This document shows, one piece after another, positions 17,310 to 28,282 of a DNA stretch of 53,438 bases; positions within the stretch are counted from its first letter, which is position 1; every line of letters starts with the position of its first letter. The notes under the pieces are model-generated. The model did no database searches, was not told the origin of the DNA, and saw only the letters and a program-made list of their open reading frames with translations. Source of the stretch: an uncultured Porphyromonadaceae bacterium (GTDB taxonomy: Bacteria; Bacteroidota; Bacteroidia; Bacteroidales; Muribaculaceae); assembly GCA_947427285.1 (NCBI GenBank), contig CANEHE010000013.1, positions 1-53,438 of the forward strand, in the 5' to 3' direction. The position numbers and the translations under genes were made by a program.

Positions 17310-18586
17310 ACCGTCCACTCAGTATATTGATGGTGTTACCGATGCTTGTCATGGCATCGGTGACACCTCTTTTTGCCTCATCCGGCCAGGAAGAGGCGAT
17401 TTCATCGGGAGAAAACAGTCCGCTGACAGTCAGTCTTATCACATGCTGGCCAGGTGATGAAGTCTATGAACTATGCGGCCATGAAGCCATACGTATACGC
17501 GGAGAGGGCATCGACTCCGTATGGAACTATGGCACTTTCGATTTCAACACTCCCAACTTCCTCTACCGCTTCGTGAAGGGAGAGACCGACTACATGTTGT
17601 CCTCCTATCCTTTCGCATGGTTCATGCCGGAGTATCGACAGAGCAACCGTCGTGTGGTGGAACAGGACCTCAATCTCACCCAGAGGGAGGCCGCCAGGCT
17701 TCTCTCACGCCTACGCCGTGAAGCTCTTCCCGAAAACCGCACCTACCGATATAATTATGTGCGCGACAACTGCGCAACACGAATTGTCGACCGAATCGAC
17801 GAGACACTGGGACAGAAAGTAATATATACCGACAGCGTACGCCACGGCACTTTCAGACGCGAAATGCGGGCCTTCCATAAAAATTACCCCTGGTATCAGT
17901 TCGGGATAGACCTCGCTCTCGGATCCGGAATAGACCTTCCCCTCAGAGGGAAAGATGAGATGTTTGTCCCTCTCGACATGATGCAACGCGCCGCTACCGC
18001 CCACACAACCGACGGTCGCAGACTGGTCAAGGCATCGCGTGTGCTCAACGAAGGCGTACCAGATGCCACTCTCCCCCCCACTCCCTGGTGGGCCACACCT
18101 ATGTTTCTGTCCATACTCATATTTATATCCACACTCGGTATATGTGTGTTCGACGGGTGGAAAAAACGTATTTCCCGCCTCTGGTGGACAATCTATTTCG
18201 GACTGTGTGGTATGGCAGGCTGTGTAGTTACATTTCTCGTCTTTGTGTCGGAACATGAGGCTACGTCGCCCAATGCACTGATAGTCTGGCTGAATCCTCT
18301 CCAACTTATCACAGCCCTGACAGTATGGTGGCAGCGAACCCGCACCTTGGCGTTGATAATGAACTGGTATAACCTGATATCAGTCGGTCTCCTTCTTCTG
18401 GTATGGCCGTTCCAGCCACAGAGTGCGAACCCAGCCTTCTTTCCGCTGATGGCCTCGGCAGTGGCACTCGGAGCCACATACACAATAATCTCGTTCAAAA
18501 AAAGTTCCAATATAGGAAAACGGAAAGAACCGGCAAGACCAAAACGGAAAACGCCGAGGCAGAAATCCCCACGCAGACCAAAATGA
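17297..18586 (+). CDS. lnb: DUF4105 membrane protein, probable lipoprotein N-acyltransferase (Lnb-like)
   Basis: Predicted to add the N-linked third acyl chain to outer-membrane lipoproteins; the DUF4105 protein Lnb replaces Lnt in Bacteroides. The frame opens at TTG 17297 ([11 protein letters not shown]), which gives a basic n-region before the hydrophobic signal segment; ATG 17330 is the alternative. The DUF4105 domain is papain-like. The likely pair is His62 in CGHEAIRI and Cys159 in RDNCATRI, with [12 protein letters not shown] between them. Five hydrophobic segments follow between about 275 and 410, then a Lys/Arg-rich tail of about 20 residues. The periplasmic domain followed by C-terminal membrane segments fits the Lnb layout. 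Its stop overlaps the next ATG (ATGA at 18583-18586), so translation of the two is coupled. The family is firm; the Lnb function is inferred from the family and the many lipoproteins around. Confidence 0.82.
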   Translation: MRVLNRPLSILMVLPMLVMASVTPLFASSGQEEAISSGENSPLTVSLITCWPGDEVYELCGHEAIRIRGEGIDSVWNYGTFDFNTPNFLYRFVKGETDYMLSSYPFAWFMPEYRQSNRRVVEQDLNLTQREAARLLSRLRREALPENRTYRYNYVRDNCATRIVDRIDETLGQKVIYTDSVRHGTFRREMRAFHKNYPWYQFGIDLALGSGIDLPLRGKDEMFVPLDMMQRAATAHTTDGRRLVKASRVLNEGVPDATLPPTPWWATPMFLSILIFISTLGICVFDGWKKRISRLWWTIYFGLCGMAGCVVTFLVFVSEHEATSPNALIVWLNPLQLITALTVWWQRTRTLALIMNWYNLISVGLLLLVWPFQPQSANPAFFPLMASAVALGATYTIISFKKSSNIGKRKEPARPKRKTPRQKSPRRPK

Positions 18587-20148
18587 AAAGAATCCTAACC
18601 ACCGTGATATGTTCGCTCGTAGGCATCAACTCAATGCTTATGGCAGATTCGTCACGACCTCGTTTAGTGGTGGGAATAGTGGTCGATCAGCTGCGCACAG
18701 ACTATATCGAATATCTGCGCCGCCATTTCGGAGAGCGGGGATTCAACCTCCTGATGCAGAAGGGCGCATATCTCCGTGATGTATCTTTCCCTCCGACGGT
18801 GTCCGATGCGGTATGCGCCACTGCGGTGGTCCAGACCGGCAGCGATCCTTCAGCCAACGGAATAGCCGCAGCCGAGACATTCGACCGCCAGAGCCGCAAT
18901 TCCCGCGAGACATTGGCCTCCACCACTCCTATACAGGGGAGATACTCACCCGAGAATCTTCTTCTGTCGACTATCAGCGACGAGGTAGCCATCGACGGCA
19001 TCGGACTCGGAGCAGTCTACAGTATTGCTGTAAATCCCCAGCAGGCTGTTGCCCTTGCCGGACATGCGGGTACTTCCGCCGTATGGCTCGACCCCGAATC
19101 AGGAAGATGGACCACCTCCGGATGGTATAAGGAACTGCCGTTGCCGGTAGCACTGCGCAACCGCAGTGCCTCTCCCGCCGCCACACTCGACACCATGAGA
19201 TGGGAACCTGCGCTGGAACTTGACCAATATCCAGGAATACCGGCACAGAAACGATATTATCCTTTCCGTCATACATTTCCTGTCAACGACCGCGACGCAT
19301 ACCGGCGATGGGCACTATCGCCGATGGCAAACCGAGAAGTGACGGATATCGCTGTTGATTATATAAAACAGTTGCGTCTCGGAGGAAGAGGCGACGCGAT
19401 CGACATGCTTGGAGTGGCTTATACAGCCACACCTTTCAAATATGTGAAAGACGGCGATTTCCGTCTTGAACTTGAAGACACCTACATCCGTCTCGACAGG
19501 CAACTCCAACGTCTTTTCGACGCCATAGAAGAGGGCCCGGGACTGGATAATACTGTCATTTACCTTACCTCCACCGGATATTACAACGACGCCAGCGTCG
19601 ACGATCCGAAATATCGCATTCCGGGAGGAGATTTCTCAAAAAAAAGAGCTTTGTCGCTGCTGAACGCTTTCCTGTCGGCACGTTTCGGCAACGCTGACTA
19701 TATATGCGGCTTTCACGGCCCACAGATATATCTCGACCACCGCAATATAGAGACCCGCAAACTCAATGCCGACGATGTGGCACGCGCCGCCAGCGAATTC
19801 ATGAGTCGCATGAGTGGCGTACGGGGCGCATATACTGTCACCGACATCATCTCGGAAGCCACACCCCGTCTGGCATCACTGCGTCGGGGCATAGACCTGC
19901 GCACATGCGGAGATCTATACATAGATTTCCAGCCAGGATGGAACGTAAGCGACGACACCCGCTTCCCGACCGATACCCAGCCCACCAGAGACTCCATGGT
20001 CTCCACCCCGGCTTTCATCATGGCTCCCGGCACCGCTCCACGCATCATTGACACCCCCGTCGATGTCCGGCGTCTTGCCCCGACCGTCACACAGATTCTG
20101 CGTATCAGGTCGCCGAATGGAGTCGAGCTTCGGCCCATCATGCTCTGA
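18583..20148 (+). CDS. Degenerate alkaline phosphatase superfamily protein (PafA-like fold, probably catalytically dead)
   Basis: 521 residues from ATG 18583 ([14 protein letters not shown]), with a cleavable signal peptide ending near residue 21, so periplasmic. The framework of PafA-type alkaline phosphatases is clear: RLVVGIVVDQLRTDY at the start, SPENLLLSTISDE, LEDTYIRLDRQL and the LAPTVTQIL end. The active-site elements are not. The nucleophile region PT-x-T-GPGHAS of PafA reads PTVSDAVCAT at 71-80. The metal-binding SSxDYxGH segment reads TATPFKYV at 281-288. The TADHG motif reads TSTGY at 329-333, and the late His motif is absent. Of the usual metal ligands only Asp35 remains. It is therefore probably a binding or scaffold protein. 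Coupling to lnb by a 4-base overlap and secA downstream suggest an envelope-biogenesis role. Confidence 0.8.
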   Translation: MKRILTTVICSLVGINSMLMADSSRPRLVVGIVVDQLRTDYIEYLRRHFGERGFNLLMQKGAYLRDVSFPPTVSDAVCATAVVQTGSDPSANGIAAAETFDRQSRNSRETLASTTPIQGRYSPENLLLSTISDEVAIDGIGLGAVYSIAVNPQQAVALAGHAGTSAVWLDPESGRWTTSGWYKELPLPVALRNRSASPAATLDTMRWEPALELDQYPGIPAQKRYYPFRHTFPVNDRDAYRRWALSPMANREVTDIAVDYIKQLRLGGRGDAIDMLGVAYTATPFKYVKDGDFRLELEDTYIRLDRQLQRLFDAIEEGPGLDNTVIYLTSTGYYNDASVDDPKYRIPGGDFSKKRALSLLNAFLSARFGNADYICGFHGPQIYLDHRNIETRKLNADDVARAASEFMSRMSGVRGAYTVTDIISEATPRLASLRRGIDLRTCGDLYIDFQPGWNVSDDTRFPTDTQPTRDSMVSTPAFIMAPGTAPRIIDTPVDVRRLAPTVTQILRIRSPNGVELRPIML

Positions 20149-20183
20149 AATGGCCGAAATTTCCTGAATCCAATTATTTTAGC

Positions 20184-20224
20184 TAAATTTGCGGATTATT
20201 TCCGGTGCTTTGTCGTGCCGGAAA
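20184..20224 (+). promoter_or_regulatory. Putative secA promoter and leader hairpin
   Basis: TAAATTTG at 20184-20191 is a fitting -7 box, although no clear TTTG lies 19-20 bases upstream. A 7-bp stem TTTCCGG / CCGGAAA (20199-20205 with 20218-20224) would sit at the very 5' end of the transcript, about 45 bases before the secA ATG. Confidence 0.45.
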
Positions 20225-20267
20225 CGCAAAATTAATGTAACCCCACAAAAACAGCATATCTACATAT

Positions 20268-23200
20268 ATGGGAATCAGCAATATAATGAAGAAAATCTTC
20301 GGCGATCAAAGCGAACGCGCAGTGCGTCCGTTGTGGCAGCGTCTCAATAAAGAGATCAACCCGATTTCCGCCAAGATAAAAGATATATCAAACGACGAGC
20401 TGCGCGTACGTATCTCCGCCATACGTGATGACATACGTGGTGAGGCAAAAAACTACAAGGACCGCATGGCCGAGATCCGTGCCGAGATCGAGACTCTCGA
20501 CTACGACAAGCGCGAACCGCTCTGGAAAGAGATCGACGACCTCCGCGAGGACTGCTTCAAGATGTATGCCCAGAAACTCGATCAAGTACTTCCGGAAGTA
20601 TTCGCCATCGTAAAGGAGACAGCCCGTCGTTTCGCCTCCCACGATACAATAGAGGTGACAGCCACTGAAGCTGACCGTGAACTCGCCGCGGCAGGCAAGG
20701 ATTTCGTCAGCATCGATGGAGACAAGGCCATCTATAAGAATGAATGGACAGCCGGAGGCAACATGATGAAATGGGACATGGTGCACTATGACGTACAGCT
20801 CATAGGCGGCATGGTGCTCCACGGCATAATGCAGGGCGACAAGGCAAGCAACAACATCGCGGAGATGGCCACCGGTGAGGGAAAGACTCTCGTCGCAACG
20901 CTTCCGGTGTTTCTCAACGCCCTGACCGGAGAAGGTGTGCATGTGGTGACAGTCAACGACTATCTTGCCAAACGCGACTCCGAGTGGATGGGCCCGCTCT
21001 ACCAGTTCCACGGACTCACCGTGGATTGCATCGACAAGACAGAACCCAATTCCGAGGAACGCCGCCATGCATACCAGTGCGACATCACTTTCGGCACCAA
21101 CAACGAGTTCGGTTTCGACTATCTCCGTGACAACATGGCCACTCTGCCCGACGACCTTGTGCAGCGCGACCAACACTATTACGCCATCGTCGACGAGGTT
21201 GACTCTGTGCTTATCGACGATGCCCGTACCCCGCTTATCATATCCGGTCCGGTACCCAAAGGCGACGACCAGATGTTCAATGAGTTCAAAGGCAATGTAG
21301 AGAAAGTGGTGGCAGCCCAGCGCAAACTGGCCCAGAACCTTCTCCTTGAGGCAAAAGGAAAAATCGGTGCTGCCATGAGCGGCGATCCGGAGAAGATCGC
21401 CCAATATGACCACGACCGCGACCAACCCGGACATAAACCCCTCTCGGCCGATAAACTTCTGGAAGACGGAGGCCTGGCTCTTTTCAGGGTATACAAGGCT
21501 CTTCCGAAGCATGGCCCGCTGATACGATACCTGTCTGAAGACGGCATAAAGCAACTACTCTTGAAGACCGAAGGAAAATATATGCAGGACAACAATCGCG
21601 AGATGCCGAAGGCTGTCGAACCTCTCTATTTCGTGATTGACGAGAAGAACCACAGCATCGAGCTTACCGACAAGGGTATCGAAGTGCTTACGGGAGCCAC
21701 CCAGGATCCTGAATTCTTCATCCTTCCCGACATTGCCGCACAACTTTCTCAGGTCGACAACGAGGAATTGTCTGCCGACGAAAAAACCGAGAAGAAAGAC
21801 CGGCTGCTACAGGACTACTCTGTAAAGGCCGAGCGCGTGCATACCGTCAACCAGCTTCTTAAGGCCTACACGCTTTTCGACAAGGATGTGGAGTATGTGA
21901 TCGATGACAACAAGATCAAGATCGTCGACGAGCAGACAGGCCGCATCATGGAGGGACGACGCTACAGCGACGGTCTGCATCAGGCCATCGAGGCCAAGGA
22001 GGGCGTGAAAGTAGAGGCCGCCACACAGACATACGCGACCATCACGCTCCAGAACTATTTCCGCATGTACCGCAAACTCGCAGGCATGACCGGTACAGCA
22101 ATGACAGAAGCGGGAGAGTTCTACGACATATATAAACTTGAGGTGGTGGAGATACCCACCAACCGACCTGTGATACGCAACGACCAGAACGACCGCGTAT
22201 ACCGCACCAAGAAGGAGAAATACGCCGCAGTCATCGACGAGGTGCAGCAGATGGTGGAGCAAGGCCGTCCGGTCCTTGTCGGCACGACTTCGGTGGAGAT
22301 TTCCGAACTTCTCTCCAAGATGCTGCAGCTCCGCAAGATTCCCCATCAGGTGCTCAACGCCAAACTCCACCAGAAAGAGGCAGACATAGTGGCCCAGGCC
22401 GGTAAGAAAGGCACTGTGACGATTGCCACCAACATGGCAGGACGTGGCACCGACATCAAACTGCCTCAGGAGGTGAAAGATGCCGGAGGTCTCGCCATCA
22501 TAGGCACCGAACGTCATGAGAGCCGTCGTGTGGACAGACAGTTGCGCGGCCGTGCAGGACGTCAGGGCGACCCGGGAAGTTCCGTATTCTTCGTATCGTT
22601 CGAAGATACTGTGATGCGTCTTTTCGCCAACGAACGCATCGTGAAGACACTCGACCGACTCGGATTCGAAGAGGGCGACATGATCGAGTCGAAGATGGTC
22701 ACAAAGAGCATCGAGAACGCCCAGAAGCGTGTGGAGGAAAACAATTTCGGCATACGTAAACGTCTTGTGGAATACGATGACGTGATGAATGCCCAGAGAC
22801 GTGGAGTCTACGGACGACGTCAGAACGCTCTCAAAGGAGAACGCATCGGCACCGACATCGCCAATATGATCTACGAAGTGGCACAGGACATCGCATCCCA
22901 GACCTACGAGGGAGGATTTGAGGAATTTGACGAGAAGGTACGCAAATCGCTTGCCATAGAAGCTCCCTTCACCGCTGAGGAATACACACGTCTTGACACA
23001 TCTGCCGTGACAGATCGTCTGGCCGACGAAGCCATGAGCAATCTCGCCCGCAAGCGTGAGAAGATGGCTCAGGGAGCCGCACCCTATATCAAGGAATTTG
23101 TAGAGGAGCGTGGAGCCACCGGACTGGTGGGCGTGCCGATAACGGACGGACGCCGCATGTTCAACATCCGCGCAGACATCGAGGAGTCTTACAACAACGG

Positions 23201-23744
23201 ATGCAAACCTCTTGTAAAAGCATGGGAGAAGGCCGTACTCCTCTCCTCGATCGACAAAGCCTGGCAGGAACAGCTCCGCGAGATGGATGAGCTCCGCAAA
23301 TCCGTGCAGAATGCCTCATACGAACAGAAAGACCCTCTTGTCATCTACAAACTCGAGGCATACGAACTATGGAAAAAGATGCTCTGGGAAATGAACTCTA
23401 AAGCTGTGGCAACTCTCATGCGCGGTAAACTTGCAGTGCCCGACTATGAGGAGGCAAAAGCCGCCGCAGAAGAGGAGCGTCGACGTCAGGAAGCCGCACA
23501 GGCCGCACAGGCCACAATCCATCGCGAATATTCCGCCGCACCGGATGTGAACCCATACGCGAACTATTCCACTACCCGCGACACATACGAGGGAGAATCG
23601 GCACAGCGTCAGGCAGCCCAGAACGTGAATCGTCCCGCTGCACCCCGCCAGCCGATAAAAGCCGATCCGAAAATCGGTCGCAACGACCCTTGTCCATGCG
23701 GCTCAGGCAAGAAATACAAGAACTGCCACGGACGCGGTGTCTGA
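20268..23744 (+). CDS. secA: Preprotein translocase ATPase SecA
   Basis: Motor ATPase that pushes unfolded preproteins through SecYEG, 1158 residues. Walker A is MATGEGKT at 200-207, and the DEAD-like motif [21 protein letters not shown] follows. The helicase C-part reads [11 protein letters not shown] and [25 protein letters not shown]. Bacteroidota-type extra sequence (about residues 345-500) lies within the first nucleotide-binding domain, which explains the length over E. coli SecA (901). The last 20 residues are a SEC-C zinc motif with C1142, C1144, C1153 and H1154. The start at 20268 ([11 protein letters not shown]) could instead be the internal Met at codon 7. It follows the lnb-phosphatase pair by 119 bases with a probable own promoter and ends at a bidirectional terminator. 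Confidence 0.97.
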   Translation: MGISNIMKKIFGDQSERAVRPLWQRLNKEINPISAKIKDISNDELRVRISAIRDDIRGEAKNYKDRMAEIRAEIETLDYDKREPLWKEIDDLREDCFKMYAQKLDQVLPEVFAIVKETARRFASHDTIEVTATEADRELAAAGKDFVSIDGDKAIYKNEWTAGGNMMKWDMVHYDVQLIGGMVLHGIMQGDKASNNIAEMATGEGKTLVATLPVFLNALTGEGVHVVTVNDYLAKRDSEWMGPLYQFHGLTVDCIDKTEPNSEERRHAYQCDITFGTNNEFGFDYLRDNMATLPDDLVQRDQHYYAIVDEVDSVLIDDARTPLIISGPVPKGDDQMFNEFKGNVEKVVAAQRKLAQNLLLEAKGKIGAAMSGDPEKIAQYDHDRDQPGHKPLSADKLLEDGGLALFRVYKALPKHGPLIRYLSEDGIKQLLLKTEGKYMQDNNREMPKAVEPLYFVIDEKNHSIELTDKGIEVLTGATQDPEFFILPDIAAQLSQVDNEELSADEKTEKKDRLLQDYSVKAERVHTVNQLLKAYTLFDKDVEYVIDDNKIKIVDEQTGRIMEGRRYSDGLHQAIEAKEGVKVEAATQTYATITLQNYFRMYRKLAGMTGTAMTEAGEFYDIYKLEVVEIPTNRPVIRNDQNDRVYRTKKEKYAAVIDEVQQMVEQGRPVLVGTTSVEISELLSKMLQLRKIPHQVLNAKLHQKEADIVAQAGKKGTVTIATNMAGRGTDIKLPQEVKDAGGLAIIGTERHESRRVDRQLRGRAGRQGDPGSSVFFVSFEDTVMRLFANERIVKTLDRLGFEEGDMIESKMVTKSIENAQKRVEENNFGIRKRLVEYDDVMNAQRRGVYGRRQNALKGERIGTDIANMIYEVAQDIASQTYEGGFEEFDEKVRKSLAIEAPFTAEEYTRLDTSAVTDRLADEAMSNLARKREKMAQGAAPYIKEFVEERGATGLVGVPITDGRRMFNIRADIEESYNNGCKPLVKAWEKAVLLSSIDKAWQEQLREMDELRKSVQNASYEQKDPLVIYKLEAYELWKKMLWEMNSKAVATLMRGKLAVPDYEEAKAAAEEERRRQEAAQAAQATIHREYSAAPDVNPYANYSTTRDTYEGESAQRQAAQNVNRPAAPRQPIKADPKIGRNDPCPCGSGKKYKNCHGRGV

Positions 23745-23765
23745 TATACGAGAATCCTAAAAAGG

Positions 23766-23800
23766 ACGCATGGGAAAATAAACCCCATGCGTTTCTTTTT
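23766..23800. terminator. Bidirectional terminator between secA and kup
   Basis: The 9-bp stem ACGCATGGG / CCCATGCGT (23766-23774 with 23784-23792) is followed by a T-rich run on the plus strand. On the minus strand it is followed, after CC, by TTTTT. It lies between two convergent genes. Confidence 0.85.
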
Positions 23801-23816
23801 TATATATCCATACTGC

Positions 23817-25769
23817 TCAGGAATACACCCGCTGTACACGGCAAGCCGGGGCACTGTTGATAATCAACGGAACAGTCTCCACAGTCACGCTGCTTGTGTC
23901 CAGACCAAGAGCATTCTGGTCGGAAACTCCGATTCTGGAAATGGCATCATGCAGAAGCATCAGGCGTCTCTGAGATGGCCGGCATGAGCTCCCACGCGAA
24001 AAAAGCCTGTGAAGCACTATAAAACGGAAGTCACCTGGGATCTTCCTCTTACGCAGAGAAGCATACCCGCTGGTCAGTTCAAGCTGACCGGAAGCAACAA
24101 GGTCTTCCACAATCTGACGCAGATATAGAGTGATCTGTGGCTCTACTCTGTAACCGATACGAAGGTTCACGCAATACAGCGTGTCTTCTATCGGCACGGT
24201 CACATCATATTCAAGCGTGTCGGGAGCGTCCGTATATTCAATCCTTATTATCCAGTAATGATCTGCCCGTTTTGGTTGCTTGTTGACTATGGAATACATC
24301 AACTTGCTCTCCACCAGACCAGCCTCCGGAGCATGGGAGAAATAAATGACGTTAGACGCATATTTCGGTATCCCGGCGTCGGATTTTATATCCGATATGA
24401 CCCCGAGATAGTCGTCAATGCTCTTGAACTCGGTAAACGAATCTTTTATTCTGGTGGAATTCCGCCAAGCGACCATCACAAAGACCGCCAGACCGGCGAT
24501 AAGCATGGTATACCATCCTCCATGTGTGAATTTGAACAGATTGGCAACGAAAAAGCATCCCTCAAGTGCCACATAAAAACACAGAAATATGGCGACACAC
24601 CACTTCGGGACACCACGATGGTGAAGCCAGAAGGCAAGCAGCAGGGTTGTCATAAGCATCGTGATGGTTATCGCCAGTCCGTAAGCAGCCTCCATACGTG
24701 CTGACGTACGGAAGAGAATCACCGTGCCAAGGCACCCGGCCAGAAGCGTCCAGTTGACAACAGGAATATAGATCTGCCCTTTCTCGTCGGAAGGATACTT
24801 TACCCGCATTCTGGGCCAGAAATCAAGTCCCATGGCTTCACTGAAAATAGTAAACGATCCACTCAGAAGTGCCTGACTGGCTATTATGGCAGCTCCTGCA
24901 GACATGATCACTCCCGGCACCAGCATGGCATGCGGCATTATGCCATAGAAAGGATTCTGACCTGCAGTAGCTACCGGACCATTTCCAATCAGCCATGCTC
25001 CTTGTCCCAGATAATTGAGTATAAGCATGATCTTGACAAATATCCAGCTTACAGAGATATTCAGTCGGCCACAATGGCCCAGATCGGAATAAAGAGCCTC
25101 CGCGCCGGTGGTACACAGGAAGACAGCTCCGAGAATCAGAAACCAACCGGGAAAGTCGATCAGCAGCTTTACGGCATACCATGGATTGAAGGCCTTCCAG
25201 ATGGCACCACAGTCGGCCAGATGGAGGCAACCGAGTACTCCGAGCATCAGAAACCATACAAGCATGAACGGTCCGAACCACTTCCCAATCCGCCCCGTAC
25301 CGGCCCTTTGCATAAGGAAAATACCGATTATGATAGCAACCACCAATGGCATCACGGGTATTTTATGCGTGACAGATGTGAGGCCCTCTATGGCTGAAGT
25401 GACAGTGACGGCCGGTGTGATCACCCCATCGGCGATGAGGGCAGCGGCACCTATTGCCGCCACAAGATATAACCATCTGACAGGAAGTTTCTTCAGAAGC
25501 GAAAACAGAGCGAGGATACCACCCTCCCCTTTGTTGTCGGCCTGAAGGGCAATGATCACATACTTGAAAGTGGTCTGAAGAGTGAGAGTCCATATAACAC
25601 AAGAACAGACCCCTATGATATAGTCCGCATCAAAATCGGGATTGACAGCCGTGACCGCCTTCATCACGTAAAGCGGTGAAGTCCCTATATCGCCGAAAAC
25701 AATACCGAGAGCTACGACCAGTCCGATAAGGGACACCCGTTTCATACCATTTGTAAGATTCACCATCAT
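23817..25769 (-). CDS. kup: Kup-type potassium uptake transporter
   Basis: Potassium/proton symporter of the KUP/HAK family, 650 residues. The signature GIVFGDIGTSPLYVMKA lies in the first membrane segment, with about twelve hydrophobic segments up to residue 450 and a hydrophilic C-terminal domain of about 190 residues. Motifs such as GGILALFSLL, GVITPAVTVTSAIEG and GAVFLCTTGAEALYSDLGHCGR are characteristic. The start may be either of two adjacent Met codons (25769 or 25766). It follows trmD by 42 bases on the same strand and ends at the shared terminator with secA. Confidence 0.96.
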   Translation of the reverse strand: MMVNLTNGMKRVSLIGLVVALGIVFGDIGTSPLYVMKAVTAVNPDFDADYIIGVCSCVIWTLTLQTTFKYVIIALQADNKGEGGILALFSLLKKLPVRWLYLVAAIGAAALIADGVITPAVTVTSAIEGLTSVTHKIPVMPLVVAIIIGIFLMQRAGTGRIGKWFGPFMLVWFLMLGVLGCLHLADCGAIWKAFNPWYAVKLLIDFPGWFLILGAVFLCTTGAEALYSDLGHCGRLNISVSWIFVKIMLILNYLGQGAWLIGNGPVATAGQNPFYGIMPHAMLVPGVIMSAGAAIIASQALLSGSFTIFSEAMGLDFWPRMRVKYPSDEKGQIYIPVVNWTLLAGCLGTVILFRTSARMEAAYGLAITITMLMTTLLLAFWLHHRGVPKWCVAIFLCFYVALEGCFFVANLFKFTHGGWYTMLIAGLAVFVMVAWRNSTRIKDSFTEFKSIDDYLGVISDIKSDAGIPKYASNVIYFSHAPEAGLVESKLMYSIVNKQPKRADHYWIIRIEYTDAPDTLEYDVTVPIEDTLYCVNLRIGYRVEPQITLYLRQIVEDLVASGQLELTSGYASLRKRKIPGDFRFIVLHRLFSRGSSCRPSQRRLMLLHDAISRIGVSDQNALGLDTSSVTVETVPLIINSAPACRVQRVYS

Positions 25770-25811
25770 AACAACATTACAAATGAATGCCCCGGCAGGT
25801 TTTTCTGATGG

Positions 25812-26486
25812 CTACAGAAGCAGATCGGGACGGAGCCTGCGGGTGCGTTCCAGAGCCTGTTCATGACGCCAGTCGGCAATCCTGGCTTCATGTCCGGACA
25901 GCAGAATCTCCGGCACTCTCCAACCCTTATATTCCGCCGGACGCGTATAGACCGGTGGCGCGAGAAGATTATCCTGGAAGGAATCCGAGAGTGCCGACTG
26001 TTCGTCGCCTATCGCACCGGGAATAAGACGCACAAGGGAGTCGGCGATGATTATGGCGGGAAGTTCACCACCTGTCAGGACATAGTCGCCTATGGAGATC
26101 TCACGGGTTACAAGATGTTCCCGGATACGGTAATCAACACCCTTGTAATGACCACAGAGTATGATGATATTGTCGAGCATTGAGAGCGAATTTGCCATCG
26201 GTTGGTCAAGTGTCTCTCCATCGGGTGATGTAAAGATCACCTCATCATATTCCCGCTGGCTCCTGAGGTGGGAGATACAAGCGTCCACCGGCTGGATCAT
26301 CATCACCATCCCGGCCTCTCCGCCAAAAGGGTAATCATCCACTTTCCGGTGTTTGCTGAGAGTATAGTCGCGGAGATTATGAACCACTATTTCGGCAAGG
26401 CCCTTGTCCTGTGCACGCTTAAGAATCGAACAGTTTAGCGGCGATTCAAGCATTTCAGGAAGCACTGTGATTATGTCTATTCTCAT
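25812..26486 (-). CDS. trmD: tRNA (guanine-N1)-methyltransferase
   Basis: Methylates G37 of tRNAs with S-adenosylmethionine. 224 residues from the ATG at 26486 ([13 protein letters not shown]), the universal TrmD N-terminus; the frame extends to 26564 but overlaps the upstream gene. The SPOUT knot is evident: [29 protein letters not shown] and [19 protein letters not shown], followed by the helical C-terminal domain. In many bacteria trmD sits with rpsP, rimM and rplS. Here it lies between an LTA-synthase-like gene (26 bases upstream) and kup. Confidence 0.97.
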   Translation of the reverse strand: MRIDIITVLPEMLESPLNCSILKRAQDKGLAEIVVHNLRDYTLSKHRKVDDYPFGGEAGMVMMIQPVDACISHLRSQREYDEVIFTSPDGETLDQPMANSLSMLDNIIILCGHYKGVDYRIREHLVTREISIGDYVLTGGELPAIIIADSLVRLIPGAIGDEQSALSDSFQDNLLAPPVYTRPAEYKGWRVPEILLSGHEARIADWRHEQALERTRRLRPDLLL

Positions 26487-26512
26487 TTTTAAGTAAAAGA
26501 TCGTTTGAAGGT

Positions 26513-28282
26513 TCAGGGAGTCGGCAAAGTATGGGTCTGGATCATACGCCGCGAAAGTCGCCACGCATCCGCGGAAGGATAGTCCGGCGGAAGAGTGTCA
26601 GATCCAGTCTTTATTCCATCAGAATGGAATAGTCTGGGGTCGCGTAGAAGCGAACGTCCGAACCCACGCCAACGGTAACGGCTTCCGAAAATGTCGAGAA
26701 TCGTAGGATAAACGTCCGCCTGAGAAATCTCCACACTGTCGGAACTGACCGCTGGAGACACCCCGGAGTTGAGTATCAGCAAAAAGCATGAGGGATCGGT
26801 CAGGAAGTCTCCATGAGTATCATTCCCACAAGTATTGTGATCGGAAACAATTACTATCACGGACTTGTCGATCAATCCGTTCTTTTCCAAGCCTGCGAAA
26901 AACAATCTCAATCCCTCCTCAAATAGAGCGACACGCTTAAGATAAACATATTCCTCTTTGGAAAGGCCCGATAGTCGTGGTAACGGGGAGAGTGCCTCAC
27001 AAGAGTGTATGAACGGGGAGTGCATCTCCAAAGTGAAAATCTGTGCCATGAAGGGTTGTGGAAGGGTAGAAAGAATATCCAATGCGTTTGCGAAACATGC
27101 AGAGTCTACCCGTTCGCCCGGAATACGATCTTCTCCGGCATGTGGATACATGCCGGAATAGCCATACGCGACATTCGTACGTCCGTGATTCCATATCCCA
27201 GGCCCTTCGGCAAGAATCTCCACCGCATGATGATCTGACAAAGCACGCGGTAGAGATGGAAAATCCTGATCAGCATAAAAATTAGCCACGGAGGTACCGG
27301 GTATCGGGAGCAAACCCGTAGTGTAGATCAGATTTCCATCAGAGGACCGGCCTTCACCCACAAGGGGGCGCATACGTGAGAATTTCAATGACCCGGGAGT
27401 ATGTGCCAGTGAATTTATAAACGGAAACAATGGCTTACCTGATGAATCGCACAACCCTACTATCTGGGCATCAAGAGATTCCACCACTATCACTATAAGA
27501 TTTTTACGTCTGTTATCCTCGATCTTACAAAGCAAGGATAGAGGGCTGCTCTGTGATTTCAGGAATCTATCTACTTCGCGTCTCTCGTCATGCGTCAGTC
27601 CGTCGACCGGACGTATCACCTGCCATATCTCAAGGACAAAATAAAGTGGCCAACCGGTGAAGGCAAGTCTTTGTGTACGATTCCCATCTGTGAATTTCAG
27701 ACGTACCACTTCAATATGCCGTTCCAACGAATAATTTCCCGGAATAATTTTATGCCAGGTCAACGCCGCATAATGCATGAATACGGTCTGCGCAATGAAA
27801 AGGACGGTCACTGTTGCACATCCTGCTATCTTCATCCGCCATGGATATTGAATCCGGAATCTCCACGGACGGAAAATCAGAAAAATACCCACGTAGAGAA
27901 TAGTCAGCAATCCGAACAGTATGTCTGACATCTGAAGAGATGCGATTCCGGAACGGAACACAATTCTATTGTAACTGGCCCCGGAAAATATTTGTGATAT
28001 AGGCAGCAATCCATTGAAATTCCGGGCATACAGGAGATTGACCAACAGATATAACGGGACTCCCAGCATCGGCAACAGAATAGACACACGCCAACGGGGA
28101 GGGACGAGAAACCACGGCAGACATATCACAGCAGCATCGGCTACGGAAAGAAATATGCGTGAATGAAGCGAGTATACGCCATCCGGCTCATAAATTCTGA
28201 ATACGGTAAACTGAGCCGCGAGGATTAGAAACGAGACAAGGAAAAACCAAGTCTCTTTTCTAAGAGGCTGTTTAAAAATCAT
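26513..28282 (-). CDS. LTA synthase-like sulfatase-fold membrane phosphotransferase; start codon inside a MITE
   Basis: Membrane protein of 589 residues from ATG 28282. About four to five hydrophobic segments lie in the first 180 residues, followed by a periplasmic alkaline-phosphatase/sulfatase-fold domain. Unlike the degenerate protein at 18583, its active-site elements look intact: VVESLDA (metal Glu), [16 protein letters not shown] (nucleophile loop, Ser in place of LtaS Thr), LEMHSPF and [10 protein letters not shown] (metal Asp-His). Gram-negative relatives transfer phosphoglycerol or phosphoethanolamine to glycans or lipids; the substrate here is unknown. The start codon and codons 2-6 (IFKQP) are encoded by the terminal inverted repeat of the element at 28264-28572. 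Upstream extensions of the frame also lie in that element. The next Met is well past the first membrane segment, so the native start seems to have been replaced. trmD follows by 26 bases. Confidence 0.85.
   Translation of the reverse strand: MIFKQPLRKETWFFLVSFLILAAQFTVFRIYEPDGVYSLHSRIFLSVADAAVICLPWFLVPPRWRVSILLPMLGVPLYLLVNLLYARNFNGLLPISQIFSGASYNRIVFRSGIASLQMSDILFGLLTILYVGIFLIFRPWRFRIQYPWRMKIAGCATVTVLFIAQTVFMHYAALTWHKIIPGNYSLERHIEVVRLKFTDGNRTQRLAFTGWPLYFVLEIWQVIRPVDGLTHDERREVDRFLKSQSSPLSLLCKIEDNRRKNLIVIVVESLDAQIVGLCDSSGKPLFPFINSLAHTPGSLKFSRMRPLVGEGRSSDGNLIYTTGLLPIPGTSVANFYADQDFPSLPRALSDHHAVEILAEGPGIWNHGRTNVAYGYSGMYPHAGEDRIPGERVDSACFANALDILSTLPQPFMAQIFTLEMHSPFIHSCEALSPLPRLSGLSKEEYVYLKRVALFEEGLRLFFAGLEKNGLIDKSVIVIVSDHNTCGNDTHGDFLTDPSCFLLILNSGVSPAVSSDSVEISQADVYPTILDIFGSRYRWRGFGRSLLRDPRLFHSDGIKTGSDTLPPDYPSADAWRLSRRMIQTHTLPTP

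Noticed and set aside
16164..17318. A 384-codon minus-strand frame opposite asnS
   Set aside because: asnS has all class II synthetase motifs on the plus strand. The antisense frame shows no domain and is a codon-bias shadow.
20388..21554. A 388-codon minus-strand frame opposite secA
   Set aside because: Shadow of the secA reading frame; no recognisable protein features.
17297..23744. A defence or secretion island around lnb, the phosphatase-like gene and secA
   Set aside because: Codon use and promoter types look like the neighbours, and no integrase, tRNA or effector genes are present; it looks like core genome.
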